Of a stretch of 64,000 nt of DNA, positions 7,320-15,947 are shown piece after piece. The position numbers and the translations under genes are program-made. The notes below the pieces were generated by a model. That model did no database searches, was not told where the DNA came from, and worked only from the letters and a program-made list of their open reading frames with translations. This stretch comes from SIG714 sp964638675. GTDB taxonomy: Bacteria > Bacillota > Clostridia > Oscillospirales > CAG-272. The DNA is taken from assembly GCA_964638675.1 (NCBI GenBank), contig CAZXAU010000006.1, positions 1-64,000 of the forward strand. The letters run 5' to 3'. The number at the start of each line of letters is the position of its first letter. Positions within the stretch are counted from its first letter, which is position 1.

Positions 7320-8237
7320 TTAATGTAGGTTTTCCAAGAAGATCTTTGCATTGACATCGCCTTTGGATGCCGCATCGTAGATCATATTGAGTCCCTTCGG
7401 CTTATCACGTGCGATGCCCAAACCGTAATAGTAGCAATATCCCAGTCTAAACTGAGCAAAGACATTATCTTGCTCATATGCACGTCTATAATACGGAACA
7501 GCAAGTTCAAAGACATTCATTCTTTCGAAATATAATGCCATTTCAACTTGAGCATCGTCCTGTCCAAGACGCGCAGCTTGCTCAAAGTATTGTATGGATT
7601 CATCTTTCTTGCCCAATTCATCCAGAATACATCCCGCAACGTATCCTGCGCTCATAAAATTGTAGTGAGGATGCAAAACGGCGCGTTTTGCATAATACAA
7701 GGCCTTGTCTTTGTCAGCCTTCCACCCAGGAGCAGCTTCTTCTCCAAAATAATAATTGTATGTGAGTTCATCCAGTGCCGGTCCATCACCTTTTTTTGCC
7801 GCAGAAGTATATTTTGCCTTTGCTTTAAGTATATCTTTGGGCTGTCCTCTATCCCCGTGAAGATAAATTTCGGCAATCAAGCGATCAAAAGATCCGTCAT
7901 TTGTATCAGCATTCTTGTTGATAAGCGGCCATGCAAGATCAAAAAATTGTTTTGCTTTTCCAATATCTTTATCAAAGCCCAAACCGTTGAGACACATGAT
8001 GCCAAATCCATAATATCCGCGTCCGGTTCCGATATCATTATTAAAATGTTTGATTGCCTCATTATAGTCAACGGGAATGTCAACAATAACACTATCATCG
8101 CTTTTTCTTGTGTATCCGTAAAGATATCTCATTCCAATATCAAATTCTGACGGTTTAATGTTCACATATTCCATTCGTATTTGAGACATTTCTTTTATAA
8201 TGCCTTGTATTATTGCCGTTTCGTTTGAACAACTCAT
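7320..8237 (-). CDS. Sel1-type TPR repeat protein
   Basis: A 305-residue soluble protein made of tandem Sel1-like repeats, for example YYGFGIMCLNGLGFDKDIGK, AKYTSAAKKGD, SIQYFEQAARLGQDDAQ and FAQFRLGYCYYYGLGIARDK. Such repeats mediate protein-protein contacts. ATG 8237 follows GGGAGG by nine bases; a TTG six bases earlier is less likely. It is the second gene after the broken zinc-finger gene, from one promoter. There is no signal peptide. Its partner and role are unknown. It could be part of the element's defence or regulatory cargo. Confidence 0.75.
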   Translation of the reverse strand: MSCSNETAIIQGIIKEMSQIRMEYVNIKPSEFDIGMRYLYGYTRKSDDSVIVDIPVDYNEAIKHFNNDIGTGRGYYGFGIMCLNGLGFDKDIGKAKQFFDLAWPLINKNADTNDGSFDRLIAEIYLHGDRGQPKDILKAKAKYTSAAKKGDGPALDELTYNYYFGEEAAPGWKADKDKALYYAKRAVLHPHYNFMSAGYVAGCILDELGKKDESIQYFEQAARLGQDDAQVEMALYFERMNVFELAVPYYRRAYEQDNVFAQFRLGYCYYYGLGIARDKPKGLNMIYDAASKGDVNAKIFLENLH

Positions 8238-8261
8238 TATCAAGTTCCTCCCATGCCATTA

Positions 8262-8429
8262 TTAGTCTTTTTCGATTTCGCCGGTGCCACCGCAAGCTTT
8301 ACATTCCACCTTGCCATCGCCCTGACAGTAATAGCAACGCTCGCCGCTATCAAATTTTCCCATTCCTCCGTAGCGGGGACAAGTTACCTCTCCGGTTCCT
8401 CAGCAGGCTCTACAATTGTGTTTACTCAT
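8262..8429 (-). pseudogene. DnaJ-type zinc-finger mini-protein with in-frame TGA
   Basis: From ATG 8429 (GGAGGAAATAACA upstream) a 55-codon frame reads MSKHNCRAC, then TGA at 8402-8400, then GTGEVTCP, RCYYCQGDGKVECKACGGTG and EIEKD to TAA. The spaced CxxCxGxG units match the DnaJ central zinc finger. Only codon 10 is wrong, at a place where Gly or His is usual. A single substitution (GGA to TGA) is the simple explanation. Selenocysteine or read-through is possible, but no convincing SECIS hairpin follows. It precedes the Sel1 gene in one operon. Confidence 0.8.
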
Positions 8430-8477
8430 TGTTATTTCCTCCTTGATATATTGATTTGAGTTTTTTGCTCTGTCTAT

Positions 8478-8506
8478 ATCATAGCATATAGATACATAGA
8501 GTACAA
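8478..8506 (-). promoter_or_regulatory. Promoter of the zinc-finger/Sel1 operon
   Basis: On the minus strand, TTGTAC (8506-8501), 17 bases, and TATGAT (8483-8478), about 50 bases before ATG 8429. Confidence 0.75.
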
Positions 8507-8525
8507 TTCCCAAATCATTCCCAAC

Positions 8526-9536
8526 TTAAAACTCTTGAGTAAAATCGTAAATTGCGTCAATGGTTCCTTTGATTTCTTGAAGATAATTCACCGGTTTACT
8601 TAAACTGCTTTCATTTGAAGATTTAACCTCGTTCAGGTAAAAAGGAAAGCCAATCGTATCAAATACTACATTGTATTTTATTGCTAAACTTAAGGCACGG
8701 ATGTGCTGATATGTGCAATAAATCTGTGATGTGCAATTAATTAGACGAGAACCTTCTTGTATGTCAAACTCCTTAAACAGGAATTCAAAACAATCGGCAC
8801 TGTTTGCTCTCCTTGTATCAGGTAGTGTTGATGGTGCCGCAATTGCATATAATTCGTTACCATTATACTTGTCATTAAATGTACAGATGCCGTAGTTTTC
8901 ATTGACATTTGCAAAATTTCGGCTGTTTACGGAGTAGCCCTTATTCATCTCGAAGGCAGAATCCATACCGGCAACAATTGCATCAAATTCGAACTGTGCG
9001 CCGAGTGCATAGGTATCAATGGAAGCTCTTTCTGATTCAGCAATAGGTCGGTATGTTGACAGTGCCACTATCTTCGTTGTTAAATTATATTTATCCACTA
9101 CCTTGCGTGCCAGTTCCGGGCGGCGAAGATTTGACATTCTTGCGCCGCCGAGAGGCAAGATATAATCCGGATCAAGAAGGGGTTCAGATACTCCTATCAA
9201 TCCCAAAGCTTTTGCAATATCATATATATTCTCTTTGTTTTCTTCAGCAAAAGAATCATTCTGTAAGAGCCAACGAGCAGCTTCTCCTTCTTTTGTCATA
9301 GCCTCTTTTTGCTTTTTGCGATAATCCCAGTGTTTACTTGCGAAATCTTTTATCCATAAGACATATTCCGAAAATGTTAAATTACCCGGAGGAAGTTTGC
9401 CGTCATTATACAGAGAAACAAGTTGATTCATTGGTTGCGAAGAAAGCCATTTTTCAAAATCTTCATAAATGAAAGCTATTCGTTCCTCTTTAGGCAATTC
9501 TGAAGGAGGGCAAGTAATACGAATCAAATCGCTCAT
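8526..9536 (-). CDS. Partner protein of the STAND ATPase, possibly DUF218-like
   Basis: A 336-residue soluble protein. Residues about 1-120 are helical. The central part has LPLGGARMSNLRRPELA, then IVALSTYRP with a following Glu, FEFDAI, and later RRANSADCFEFL and INCTSQIYCTYQHIRAL. The spacing of the glycine, arginine and Thr/Asn-type elements recalls the DUF218/YdcF/ElyC fold, but the match is weak and made by eye. AAGGAG precedes ATG 9536. It follows the STAND gene by 16 bases, so both are expected to act together. The biochemical activity is unknown. Confidence 0.55.
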   Translation of the reverse strand: MSDLIRITCPPSELPKEERIAFIYEDFEKWLSSQPMNQLVSLYNDGKLPPGNLTFSEYVLWIKDFASKHWDYRKKQKEAMTKEGEAARWLLQNDSFAEENKENIYDIAKALGLIGVSEPLLDPDYILPLGGARMSNLRRPELARKVVDKYNLTTKIVALSTYRPIAESERASIDTYALGAQFEFDAIVAGMDSAFEMNKGYSVNSRNFANVNENYGICTFNDKYNGNELYAIAAPSTLPDTRRANSADCFEFLFKEFDIQEGSRLINCTSQIYCTYQHIRALSLAIKYNVVFDTIGFPFYLNEVKSSNESSLSKPVNYLQEIKGTIDAIYDFTQEF

Positions 9537-9552
9537 AGTTTTTTCTCCTTGA

Positions 9553-12162
9553 TTATTTCACTTTTCTCAATGTTGTTGACGAAATCCTTTCAAGAATCTC
9601 ATGCACTTCATCATTAATTCCGGGAACAACACTCAGTTTTTCGACTACATTCATATTAAAGCTGATCTTGTCCTCGGTCAATATGTTTCGAGATTCTAAC
9701 AACAGCGTTAATTGTTCGATTCTCTTCAAGCAATCCTTAATTTCATCATTGATTGAAAAGCCGATATCTGCCAAAAACTCAACAGATTCGTTGATATACG
9801 CATAAAAGCTTTCTATCAATTCATCAAAAGTCTCGCCCAAATGTTCTTTTAATAGTTCATCATTTTGTAATGTGGAAATCAGTTCAATGCCTGTGCCTAC
9901 CAACCTGTTGCATCCAATTGTCGTTTCGAGATGTTTGTTGCCGTATACTTGTTTAAATAATTCAATAGATTCTAGGTTGAAGTTGTATGATTTTTTTAGG
10001 CAATCAATTGGATCTTTAGTTTGTCTTAAATAAAACCAATCTGTTCCTAAACATCTGTTTGTTGTAGCAAGCAGAAGAAGGCACTCAGGGCTTTTTTCTT
10101 TTTGAATAATTGAATTTCGCTCTGCCAAAGCAATCTCGTGTTTTATTAATGCTTCATCATATTTTTTTGCGTCGACATAACAAGCTCCGAGGTTACCATG
10201 AATCTTCGTTAACAGAATCGACGCTTTTTCATTTTTAACTCCGTGTAAAACTTCTTCTGCTTTATAAATCGATCGGTACGCAATATTCCAATCAATTTCA
10301 CGCTGTATTTTGTCTTTCGATTTTCGATGCAGAATGGCATATCCGATCACATTATAACAAGATGCAATTAAAATTTTATTATCTTCTGTCTCGTTCATCC
10401 AATTGATTGTTTGTAACCGGTCATACGCTCGAATTCCGTATTGATATGCCGCTTCCTTCTGCTTGATAATGTCATAGCAAGAGGAAATATACGAACACAG
10501 AGCTACCGCCGACAGTTGCAATCTATTTGAAAACTGATTGTTTGGTTTGGCTAATTCTTTATTCAAAAGCATGTCTATTTCTCTGCCGTTTTTAAGCCAA
10601 TACATAAAGCTCTCCGCATAGGTTTCTATACACAATTTCTGAACAACATTCGCAACATATGTATAGATGTACTCTTCACGCATTGGGATGTTACGAGTGA
10701 TATATTCGCGGACAAGGGGATGTAAGTATATGTACTCATTCTTTTCGAATAAAAGATGATGCCGTTGCAATCGTTGGACGATAGGTCTTACTACTTTTTT
10801 ATCTTCAAAAGCTACTTGATAAAAATCCTGCTTTCTAATGCCTCCAACAGGAAGAAAAGACAATACTGTCAGTACTTTATATACATCGTCCTGTTCTTTC
10901 TTATTATCGGGATGTATGACTTTGTTATCATCCATCATCAAGCAAAAATGTGCTAGCATAGTACCTTCTTGGAATTCTCCATTCTTTCTCCACGAAACCA
11001 AATCATCGTTATCATCTATTGTTCGTGTGTCAAATGCGCCAATGATATCCTTAACAGATGTCCCTTGTCTTGCTAAATCTGCCGACAGGATGACAAGATA
11101 CACATTGTATAATAGGTAATTTTGAATCAATGATTCAAGCTCTTGTACATCATCGTCATTATCGCCTTTGATATTACGAAACAGTTCAATTAAATCTTTT
11201 ATCGGAAGGGGTTCGATTTCTATAACATGAGTTGCATAACATTTTTCAAGATTAGTGGTAGAAGTCATTAAAATACTACATTTTGTATCAAGCAACTTCT
11301 TATATGCATCACAATTAATTGATAGCTCCTTGTCAAAATCTATAGGGTTGTAATAATTATCAATGATGAGTAGAGTTTTGCCTTTGCTTTGTATCTCATT
11401 CAGCAGATCAACTTTTTCTTTGAAAGGATCTTTTAATTCTGAGAAAGTGCCATCTGTCTTTAATGAAGATATCGTATCTTTCAAAGTTGTATTGTAGGTT
11501 GTAAAAATGACATGCTCAAACCATCCGTTCCTACGCGCGGCATTTGAAAAATTATAGGCAAATTCGGTTTTTCCTGTTCCACTTGTACCGGATATTACCT
11601 GTACATACGAGCCTTGGGTTAAAAAAGCCTGGTATAAGTTTTGGATTTCTTTTTGACGCTCAATATAAAACGGAGGATAAATGTAGTCATAATCATTTAA
11701 TTCTAAACTGCATTTTGAAGCACTTTTCGTTTTTTGCCGTTGCTTTTGGCTCATTGCAGCATTATAAATAATTGATTGAAACAATCTGCCAATTATAAGT
11801 CCGTTGTGGTATTCCCAAGGGTTATCGGTGTTAAATGTTTCACCACAATAGGGGGATAATTTTTCAAATAACAAAAGGAGAGAATCATAAGCCGGATTAA
11901 TATTCTTGTTTTTTTCATCAATATAATCAGCGAACGATTCTAAATTTACATTTCTACTAATTGCTTTAGACAGGCTAATGATTTTCAATCGCCCGTTAAA
12001 ATACTGTCTAAATGTCGTTTCATCTTTATCTGTTAATGCATTTTCTTCTGAAGGTAGTTGGACGATGTGTTCGAACAACTCTCGAACAAAATCAGCTTGT
12101 TTTTTTCCATCAGAAAAAACAGGATACAATATTTTAGCAAATTGCGAAAAATTCAACTCCAC
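9553..12162 (-). CDS. NLR-like STAND ATPase with TPR repeats
   Basis: An 869-residue protein. Residues 1-140 form an N-terminal domain with FRQYFNGRLKIISLSKAI. An NB-ARC/NACHT-like ATPase follows, with P-loop SGTSGTGKTEF (about 190-200) and Walker B LLIIDNYYN (about 265). Then come a winged-helix-like part ending in HPLVREYI (near 480) and a TPR array (about 530-780: CYNVIGYA, GNLGACYVDAKKYDEALIKHE). Bacterial STAND proteins of this plan sense invaders and trigger immunity or act as regulators. GTG 12162 is preferred, with AGGAGG nine bases upstream. Two 10-bp repeats lie in its promoter region. It is the first gene of a two-gene operon and divergent from the peptide/ABC cluster. Confidence 0.8.
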   Translation of the reverse strand: MELNFSQFAKILYPVFSDGKKQADFVRELFEHIVQLPSEENALTDKDETTFRQYFNGRLKIISLSKAISRNVNLESFADYIDEKNKNINPAYDSLLLLFEKLSPYCGETFNTDNPWEYHNGLIIGRLFQSIIYNAAMSQKQRQKTKSASKCSLELNDYDYIYPPFYIERQKEIQNLYQAFLTQGSYVQVISGTSGTGKTEFAYNFSNAARRNGWFEHVIFTTYNTTLKDTISSLKTDGTFSELKDPFKEKVDLLNEIQSKGKTLLIIDNYYNPIDFDKELSINCDAYKKLLDTKCSILMTSTTNLEKCYATHVIEIEPLPIKDLIELFRNIKGDNDDDVQELESLIQNYLLYNVYLVILSADLARQGTSVKDIIGAFDTRTIDDNDDLVSWRKNGEFQEGTMLAHFCLMMDDNKVIHPDNKKEQDDVYKVLTVLSFLPVGGIRKQDFYQVAFEDKKVVRPIVQRLQRHHLLFEKNEYIYLHPLVREYITRNIPMREEYIYTYVANVVQKLCIETYAESFMYWLKNGREIDMLLNKELAKPNNQFSNRLQLSAVALCSYISSCYDIIKQKEAAYQYGIRAYDRLQTINWMNETEDNKILIASCYNVIGYAILHRKSKDKIQREIDWNIAYRSIYKAEEVLHGVKNEKASILLTKIHGNLGACYVDAKKYDEALIKHEIALAERNSIIQKEKSPECLLLLATTNRCLGTDWFYLRQTKDPIDCLKKSYNFNLESIELFKQVYGNKHLETTIGCNRLVGTGIELISTLQNDELLKEHLGETFDELIESFYAYINESVEFLADIGFSINDEIKDCLKRIEQLTLLLESRNILTEDKISFNMNVVEKLSVVPGINDEVHEILERISSTTLRKVK

Positions 12163-12181
12163 GGCAGACGACCTCCTTTTT

Positions 12182-12201
12182 AGTGTACCAAAGTGTACCA
12201 A
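12182..12201. repeat. Tandem 10-bp repeat in the STAND promoter region
   Basis: Two perfect head-to-tail copies of AGTGTACCAA (12182-12191 and 12192-12201). One helical turn per unit and a position 20-40 bases before the STAND start are typical of a regulator binding site. Confidence 0.6.
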
Positions 12202-12333
12202 TATGCTCCTGACAGATATCAGTTTTTTTGATATTATAAAGTCACAAAAATAAATTTAATTCATCATTGCACATTTTTGCAAAAAAATCAAGACATTTCA
12301 TTCACTAAAAAACAAAGGAGGTGTTAATTCTTT

Positions 12334-12459
12334 ATGAAGAAATTTGAGAAAACCGTGCCTTGGGAAATGGTAAAGAAACTGTTTTTGGGTTTTGGACTCA
12401 TTCTTATTGTTGGCTTGATTTCGTATGTGCTACTGTTCGCGTTAATGATGATTATCTAA
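12334..12459 (+). CDS. 41-residue membrane peptide
   Basis: A short basic N-terminal part (MKKFEKTVPWEMVKKLF) followed by one long hydrophobic helix (about residues 18-41) ending at the stop. A strong AAAGGAGGTG lies 12 bases before the ATG, and the stop codon merges with the ribosome binding site of the next gene, so it is translated as the first gene of this operon. It could be a bacteriocin-like peptide, a small subunit of the exporter or a membrane regulator. No double-Gly leader site is visible. Confidence 0.7.
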   Translation: MKKFEKTVPWEMVKKLFLGFGLILIVGLISYVLLFALMMII

Positions 12460-12471
12460 AGGAGAAAAAAT

Positions 12472-13143
12472 ATGAAAAAGATTTCTTATATCACTATTTC
12501 TACTATTACCTTAATTGCATTTGTCGGATTGCTGTTTTTCGCTTTTTTCAAAGCAGACATACCTCCTTCACTGGATCTTATTGGATCTTGGAAGGTTGTA
12601 TCCACTGTAACCACTGATAACAGTACGCTTCCTGACTGTGAATTTATAATCTTTAACGATAAAGGTACCGCATTAAGTTATAAAAATGATCTTGATAAAC
12701 CATATGTATCGTTGTCGTATGAATTAAACAATAACACCATAAAACTTCCTGATATTTCTCGAGAATTTGTTGTAACCAAACTCACTTCAAACATTATAAG
12801 ATTGAATTCAACGAAGGATACTTATATGTATCTTGTTAGATTTCCTAATGAAAATATGTCTTTGCCTGAAATTGAGATTTCTTTTGTGGGTCGTTGGCAA
12901 GTGCTTTGCCACAGCGGCAACAATACAGTTGACGAGGTTATCGAATTCGACAATGTAACCATGAAGGCCTATCGTGACGGTTCCGCCAATCCGGCAATTA
13001 CTTCCACATATTTCCATACTGCAAATTACATTACGATAGAATCAATGTCTTTAAAACTTCTCATCCTTCCTCTTTCTACAGACACCGTAATCCTTGTAGA
13101 CAGTTCAACCGGCGAGGTCTGGGAACTTATGCGACTTGATTGA
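12472..13143 (+). CDS. Membrane-anchored protein with two lipocalin-like repeats
   Basis: A 223-residue protein with an N-terminal membrane anchor (about 5-27) and then two related extracytoplasmic domains, each opening with a G-[SR]-W motif: GSWKVVSTV (near 38) and GRWQVLCHS (near 140). This is the usual start of lipocalin-like DUFs in clostridial envelope proteins. There is no lipobox cysteine. It lies 12 bases after the 41-residue peptide and 29 bases before the ABC exporter. The ligand is unknown. Confidence 0.6.
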   Translation: MKKISYITISTITLIAFVGLLFFAFFKADIPPSLDLIGSWKVVSTVTTDNSTLPDCEFIIFNDKGTALSYKNDLDKPYVSLSYELNNNTIKLPDISREFVVTKLTSNIIRLNSTKDTYMYLVRFPNENMSLPEIEISFVGRWQVLCHSGNNTVDEVIEFDNVTMKAYRDGSANPAITSTYFHTANYITIESMSLKLLILPLSTDTVILVDSSTGEVWELMRLD

Positions 13144-13172
13144 TATCGTTAAATAAATTGATGGGGTGAAAT

Positions 13173-14867
13173 ATGTTGAAATCTTTGTTTAAAAGCAAAT
13201 GGTTCTTGATAATTATCTTTCTTTTGATTGCTATTGAACCTTCCATTAACGCAGTTCTGAACTTTTGGCTCCAAAAGATTTTCAGTACGGCAGAAGTCGG
13301 TGCAGATAAAATGTTAGTTTTGCGACTTCTTACAGGCGGATTCTTGCTGTGGATGTTGAAGCGTTTGATTTCGTTTACTTCGGACGTGTTAACTTCAAAA
13401 TTCATTTGTAATGTTAAACTGGGGCTAAAAGATCGTGTCTTTTCTCGCCTGTTAAAACTCAATACTTCCGGAGTGTCAGAATCTTCAGGTGAGTACATTT
13501 CGCTCTTTACAAACGATATTGCTCTTATTGAGACACGTTTTTTTCATCAGATTATAAATTTTGTTTCCGCGATTCTGTCTGTACTTATTCTTGGTTCTTC
13601 TTTTATCGCTTTAAATGTAAAAATCGCTGTTGCCATTCTGGTTTTTGGCATTATAACGATGTTTGTCCCAGTGGTTTTTTCTAAGTACCTAAATGAAAAA
13701 AACACAAAATACTCAAAATCCATTTCCGAATTTACTCAGCGAATCAAAGAATATACGATTGCATTCCCCACTATAAAAAACTATGCGATTGAAAACGAAA
13801 TATCTGAAAAATTCTTTATAGCCAACAAAGATACAGAGGACTCCAAATTCGATGCTGATTACACATTGAGCATTGCTAATTCAATTGGATCATTGTTATC
13901 TTGGTTTATGCAGTTCCTTGCGGTTGGCATAGGCATTATGCTTGTCTTAAAAGGTGAGATCGTAATTGGTACTGTCATTTCAGCACAAGCATTCGCCGGA
14001 GATATCGCCTCTCCCTTTCAGCGAATTATTTCAAGTGTGAATTCTATCCGTTCTATAAAGTCTATTATGAAGAAATATGAATTATATGAAGAGAAGGATT
14101 CTGGATCAATGCCTGAAGAAGCACATCAAAAAAACGTTTTGGCGAACACTCATAAAACAAATGATGATTGTTGCATTGAATTCGAAGATGTGTGCATAAA
14201 AATAGGAAATAAACAACTAATCAATCATTTTTCTTTCAAGTTTGAACAAGGAAAGAAATATCTTGTTGTTGGTTTGAATGGTTCGGGCAAAAGTTCTATT
14301 TTCAAATCGTTAAAAAAATGGTTTAAATTATGCCAAGGAATCATTACGATCAATAATCAAGATATCGAATCATTCAGCAACGAGGAACTCAGTCGAACCA
14401 TTTCGTATATGAATGAACAAGTTTCACTGTTTTCCGGAACTGTTCGTGATAATATCATTCTTGATCGCAAATATACGGAATCCGCTTTTAAAAAAGCTGT
14501 AAACGATGCTTGTATTACCCTTGATTTAAATAAAAGAATAACCGGTGATGGCCGAAACATCTCCAGTGGTGAGCAACGTCGTATTGAGGTAGCACGTAGT
14601 CTACTTGAATCTTCACAGGTGCTTATATTTGATGAAGTTGTTTCTACTCTCGACATCGAAACAGCGTTTGAAATAGAAAAATTGGCTCTTGAACTGCCCC
14701 AGACTGTAATTTTTGTTTCTCATAATTTCAGTGGTAAATTGCTCAAACAATACGATGAAATCCTGGTAATGGACCAAGGACAACTTGTTGCAAATGGACC
14801 ATACGAAGAAATGGTCAAGAGATGCTCGTATTTTTCACGAATTTGCAATATAAAATTTGACACTTGA
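13173..14867 (+). CDS. ABC exporter with Glu in the Q-loop
   Basis: A 564-residue half-transporter: a six-helix membrane domain (about 10-290) fused to an ATPase domain. Walker A is GLNGSGKSS (367-375), the signature SSGEQRR (464-470), Walker B VLIFDEVV (483-490), and the H-loop His is in FVSHNF (517). At the Q-loop, where VPQ is usual, it reads MNEQVSLF, so Glu 415 aligns with the normal Gln. There is no C39 peptidase domain. It likely exports a peptide or lipid in the inner membrane. Cluster position suggests the 41-residue peptide as a candidate substrate, which is inference. Confidence 0.85.
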   Translation: MLKSLFKSKWFLIIIFLLIAIEPSINAVLNFWLQKIFSTAEVGADKMLVLRLLTGGFLLWMLKRLISFTSDVLTSKFICNVKLGLKDRVFSRLLKLNTSGVSESSGEYISLFTNDIALIETRFFHQIINFVSAILSVLILGSSFIALNVKIAVAILVFGIITMFVPVVFSKYLNEKNTKYSKSISEFTQRIKEYTIAFPTIKNYAIENEISEKFFIANKDTEDSKFDADYTLSIANSIGSLLSWFMQFLAVGIGIMLVLKGEIVIGTVISAQAFAGDIASPFQRIISSVNSIRSIKSIMKKYELYEEKDSGSMPEEAHQKNVLANTHKTNDDCCIEFEDVCIKIGNKQLINHFSFKFEQGKKYLVVGLNGSGKSSIFKSLKKWFKLCQGIITINNQDIESFSNEELSRTISYMNEQVSLFSGTVRDNIILDRKYTESAFKKAVNDACITLDLNKRITGDGRNISSGEQRRIEVARSLLESSQVLIFDEVVSTLDIETAFEIEKLALELPQTVIFVSHNFSGKLLKQYDEILVMDQGQLVANGPYEEMVKRCSYFSRICNIKFDT

Positions 14868-14937
14868 AATCAAAAGAGTTTGCTCGCCCCTTTCGTCAAA
14901 TTATGACGAAGGGGGAGCCGAAAGGAAGTGAAAAAGA

Positions 14938-15252
14938 ATGCTCAAGAAGGCAGTCAACACCATATTTAACTGGATGCCAGATGTGTTGCTGATCATTTTG
15001 TTCTCAATATGGGTTAATGGATTTATCGATACGAACGAGAAATACGGTTCAATAAAAGAAAATGAATATATCCTGTACGCAATGCTTGCAATTATCACCT
15101 TTCGTTTTTACAGCAGAATTGTCAAATGCATTCGCAAAAATAGCACAAAATACCTGATAACCGGTGGAACGGCAACAATCTTTACAATAGCAGTGTGGCT
15201 TCTTAATTCCTACTGGCTTTATGTGGAAACGAATAATAGGCTTCCATTGTAA
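14938..15252 (+). CDS. Small membrane protein
   Basis: A 104-residue protein with three hydrophobic segments (about 10-27, 46-60, 74-93) and basic loops. It is not recognised. AAGGAAGTG precedes ATG 14938. It follows the ABC exporter by 70 bases, with a short GACGAAAGGGG-type dyad between them. It may be an immunity or accessory membrane protein of the exporter cluster. Confidence 0.6.
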   Translation: MLKKAVNTIFNWMPDVLLIILFSIWVNGFIDTNEKYGSIKENEYILYAMLAIITFRFYSRIVKCIRKNSTKYLITGGTATIFTIAVWLLNSYWLYVETNNRLPL

Positions 15253-15274
15253 CAGTAAGTACACAATTGAAGCA

Positions 15275-15439
15275 ATGTTTGCCGCAAGCCAGCACATGTA
15301 TAACACAGCAATGCTTAAGAAAATAACTGCAAAAAAACCAATCGTGCTTTTCTTTGATAATGCTGCTGAGGCAGAATCTGCATGCAAATTCATCAATGAA
15401 CTCCCTGGAGCAAAAGCTATATGCGAAAAGAAAGAATAA
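15275..15439 (+). CDS. Small soluble hypothetical protein
   Basis: A 54-residue frame from ATG 15275; an in-frame ATG at 15221 would add 18 residues and overlap the previous gene by 32 bases. It contains KKPIVLFFDNAAEAESACKF and a charged C terminus, which looks like one beta strand and one helix of a small alpha/beta protein. Ribosome binding sites are weak at both starts, so the start is uncertain. Confidence 0.45.
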   Translation: MFAASQHMYNTAMLKKITAKKPIVLFFDNAAEAESACKFINELPGAKAICEKKE

Positions 15440-15456
15440 CATGAAGGAGAATGTAA

Positions 15457-15747
15457 ATGATAAATCACAATGAAAATACGTTTACCGTAATTGACGACGA
15501 AGGAGAAGAAATGGTTTGTAATATTCTTTTCACTTTCGATAACTCGGAAACGGGAAAGAGCTATATCGTATATACCGATAACAGCAGAGATGAATACGAC
15601 GGATTTATTCAGGTGTTTGCGTCTGTTCTATCTGAAACCGACGGTGGTATTCATAGACTTCTTCCTATAGAGACAGATAAAGAGTGGAAGGTAATTGAAA
15701 TCATTCTTGATGAAATGCAAACTTCTATTCGGGAACATGACAACTAA
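15457..15747 (+). CDS. DUF1292 family protein
   Basis: A 96-residue acidic cytoplasmic protein with the DUF1292/YrzB pattern: FTVIDDEGEEMVCNILFTFD, then KSYIVYTDN and a C-terminal KEWKVIEIILDEM. The family is widespread in Bacillota and of unknown function; it normally sits next to yrrK/yrzL, not in mobile cargo. AAGGAG lies before ATG 15457. It is the last gene of the plus-strand cargo. Confidence 0.8.
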   Translation: MINHNENTFTVIDDEGEEMVCNILFTFDNSETGKSYIVYTDNSRDEYDGFIQVFASVLSETDGGIHRLLPIETDKEWKVIEIILDEMQTSIREHDN

Positions 15748-15866
15748 AAAATAAGAAATGTGTCAAAGTAGCTACATTCCTTGTTTGAGACAAGCCGTTT
15801 GTTGCGTAAAAATCAAATGTTTTATTGTTTTGCGTAATGAATATTATATGTATTTATAAAACGGAA

Positions 15867-15911
15867 AAAGCCATAGTACAGAACTCAAATGAATTCTATA
15901 CTATGGTTTTT
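15867..15911 (+). terminator. Terminator of the plus-strand cargo
   Basis: Stem CCATAGTA/TACTATGG (15871-15878/15899-15906) with an inner GAA/TTC extension, preceded by A5 and followed by T5. Confidence 0.85.
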
Positions 15912-15947
15912 CTCACACTCGTCAATCGGCTGTTTTTATAGGATATT

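Noticed and set aside
7548..8150. Plus-strand frame of 200 codons opposite the Sel1 gene
   Set aside because: A reverse shadow of a repeat protein; no start signal.
8380..8402. SECIS element after the in-frame TGA
   Set aside because: Only short CCG/CGG pairing, no proper stem with an apical G-T loop, so selenocysteine is not supported.
15049..15468. Minus-strand frame of 139 codons opposite the small cargo genes
   Set aside because: Antisense to three plus-strand genes with good starts; Cys/His-rich shadow.
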